From an uncultured Candidatus Saccharibacteria bacterium (GTDB taxonomy: Bacteria; Patescibacteriota; Saccharimonadia; Saccharimonadales; Saccharimonadaceae), in contig CAMUQR010000045.1 in the NCBI GenBank assembly GCA_947097085.1, positions 1 through 5,159 of the forward strand: DNA of 5,159 nt, written 5' to 3'. A program made the position numbers and the translations under genes. Positions 4,924 to 5,159 of the stretch are shown piece by piece. Position 1 is the first letter of the stretch; each line of letters begins with the position of its first letter. The notes under the pieces are model-generated. The model made no database searches and was not told where the DNA came from. It saw only the letters and a list, made by a program, of their open reading frames with translations.

Positions 4924-5159
4924 ATGGCACGCCCATCGCAAGCTTCTAGTCAAGTATCATCACGACCGCTTCGGAAGTGTGTATTAATCTGGCTCAGGAA
5001 TATCTTGCTAGCGATTTTCTTAGTTATCTTATTAGTCATGCTGTTTGTCGGAGTTGAGACCTGGCGTCGCCAGCAATCCGCTCTATCCGTCCTCGGTAAA
5101 GAAACAATTATGAGCAAGCAATTATTAAATATGAAATTTCCTAAACAAGAGGTGAAGGT
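4924..5159 (+). CDS. Single-pass membrane protein, N-terminal part (continues beyond right edge)
   Basis: The frame is open for 78 codons plus two bases from ATG 4924 and runs off the window. Seen: a Ser/Gln-rich, basic N-terminus (residues 1-25, with R14, R17, K18 and R25), a strong hydrophobic segment (about 27-44, ILLAIFLVILLVMLFVGV), then a positively charged boundary (WRR 47-49) and a polar region. One transmembrane helix is likely, with positive charge on both sides, so orientation is uncertain. No family is recognisable from this piece. ATG 4924 is the first start after an in-frame TGA (4918-4920). No Shine-Dalgarno site precedes it, but the reading frame, hydrophobic pattern and adjacent promoter support a real gene. 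Confidence 0.75.
   Translation, partial: MARPSQASSQVSSRPLRKCVLIWLRNILLAIFLVILLVMLFVGVETWRRQQSALSVLGKETIMSKQLLNMKFPKQEVK

Overview
The window looks like a compact bacterial chromosome segment, most plausibly from a Patescibacteria/CPR lineage such as Saccharibacteria. That placement is a moderate-confidence impression from the DnaK sequence, the short intergenic gaps and the small orphan membrane and surface proteins; no rRNA or other decisive marker is present. Four genes lie on the minus strand and one starts on the plus strand at the right edge. No mobile element, CRISPR array, tRNA or rRNA was seen, and no gene-free stretch exceeds about 215 bases.

From left to right: (1) 1-1380, minus, is a long open frame running off the left edge. 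It encodes a membrane-anchored surface protein with a short IPT/TIG-like segment followed by seven RCC1-type repeats of about 55 residues, each with a CX9C cysteine pair. (2) 1468-1998, minus, is a complete small PAP2-family lipid phosphatase with all three catalytic motifs. (3) 2111-3994, minus, is full-length dnaK. It has its own terminator, a strong Shine-Dalgarno site and a near-consensus sigma-70-type promoter bracketed by two CIRCE operators. (4) 4210-4818, minus, is a 202-residue protein of unknown function that is AT-richer than its neighbours. Its last codons form one arm of its own terminator hairpin. (5) 4924 to the right edge, plus, is the start of a single-pass membrane protein, divergent from gene 4.

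The genes do not form an obvious pathway. dnaK appears to be a single-gene heat-shock unit, isolated by terminators on both sides and predicted to be repressed by HrcA through two imperfect operators. The PAP2 and RCC1-repeat genes may share a transcript, since no terminator is visible between them, but both have promoter-like sequences. Both are cell-envelope proteins. Two genes (PAP2 and the right-edge gene) lack a Shine-Dalgarno site and have promoter-like -10 elements so close to the start codon that leaderless mRNAs are possible.

I found no convincing undescribed multi-gene system. The observations most worth following are the double CIRCE control region, the cysteine-paired repeat surface protein with a recently duplicated DNA segment, the orphan 202-residue protein, and the possible leaderless starts.
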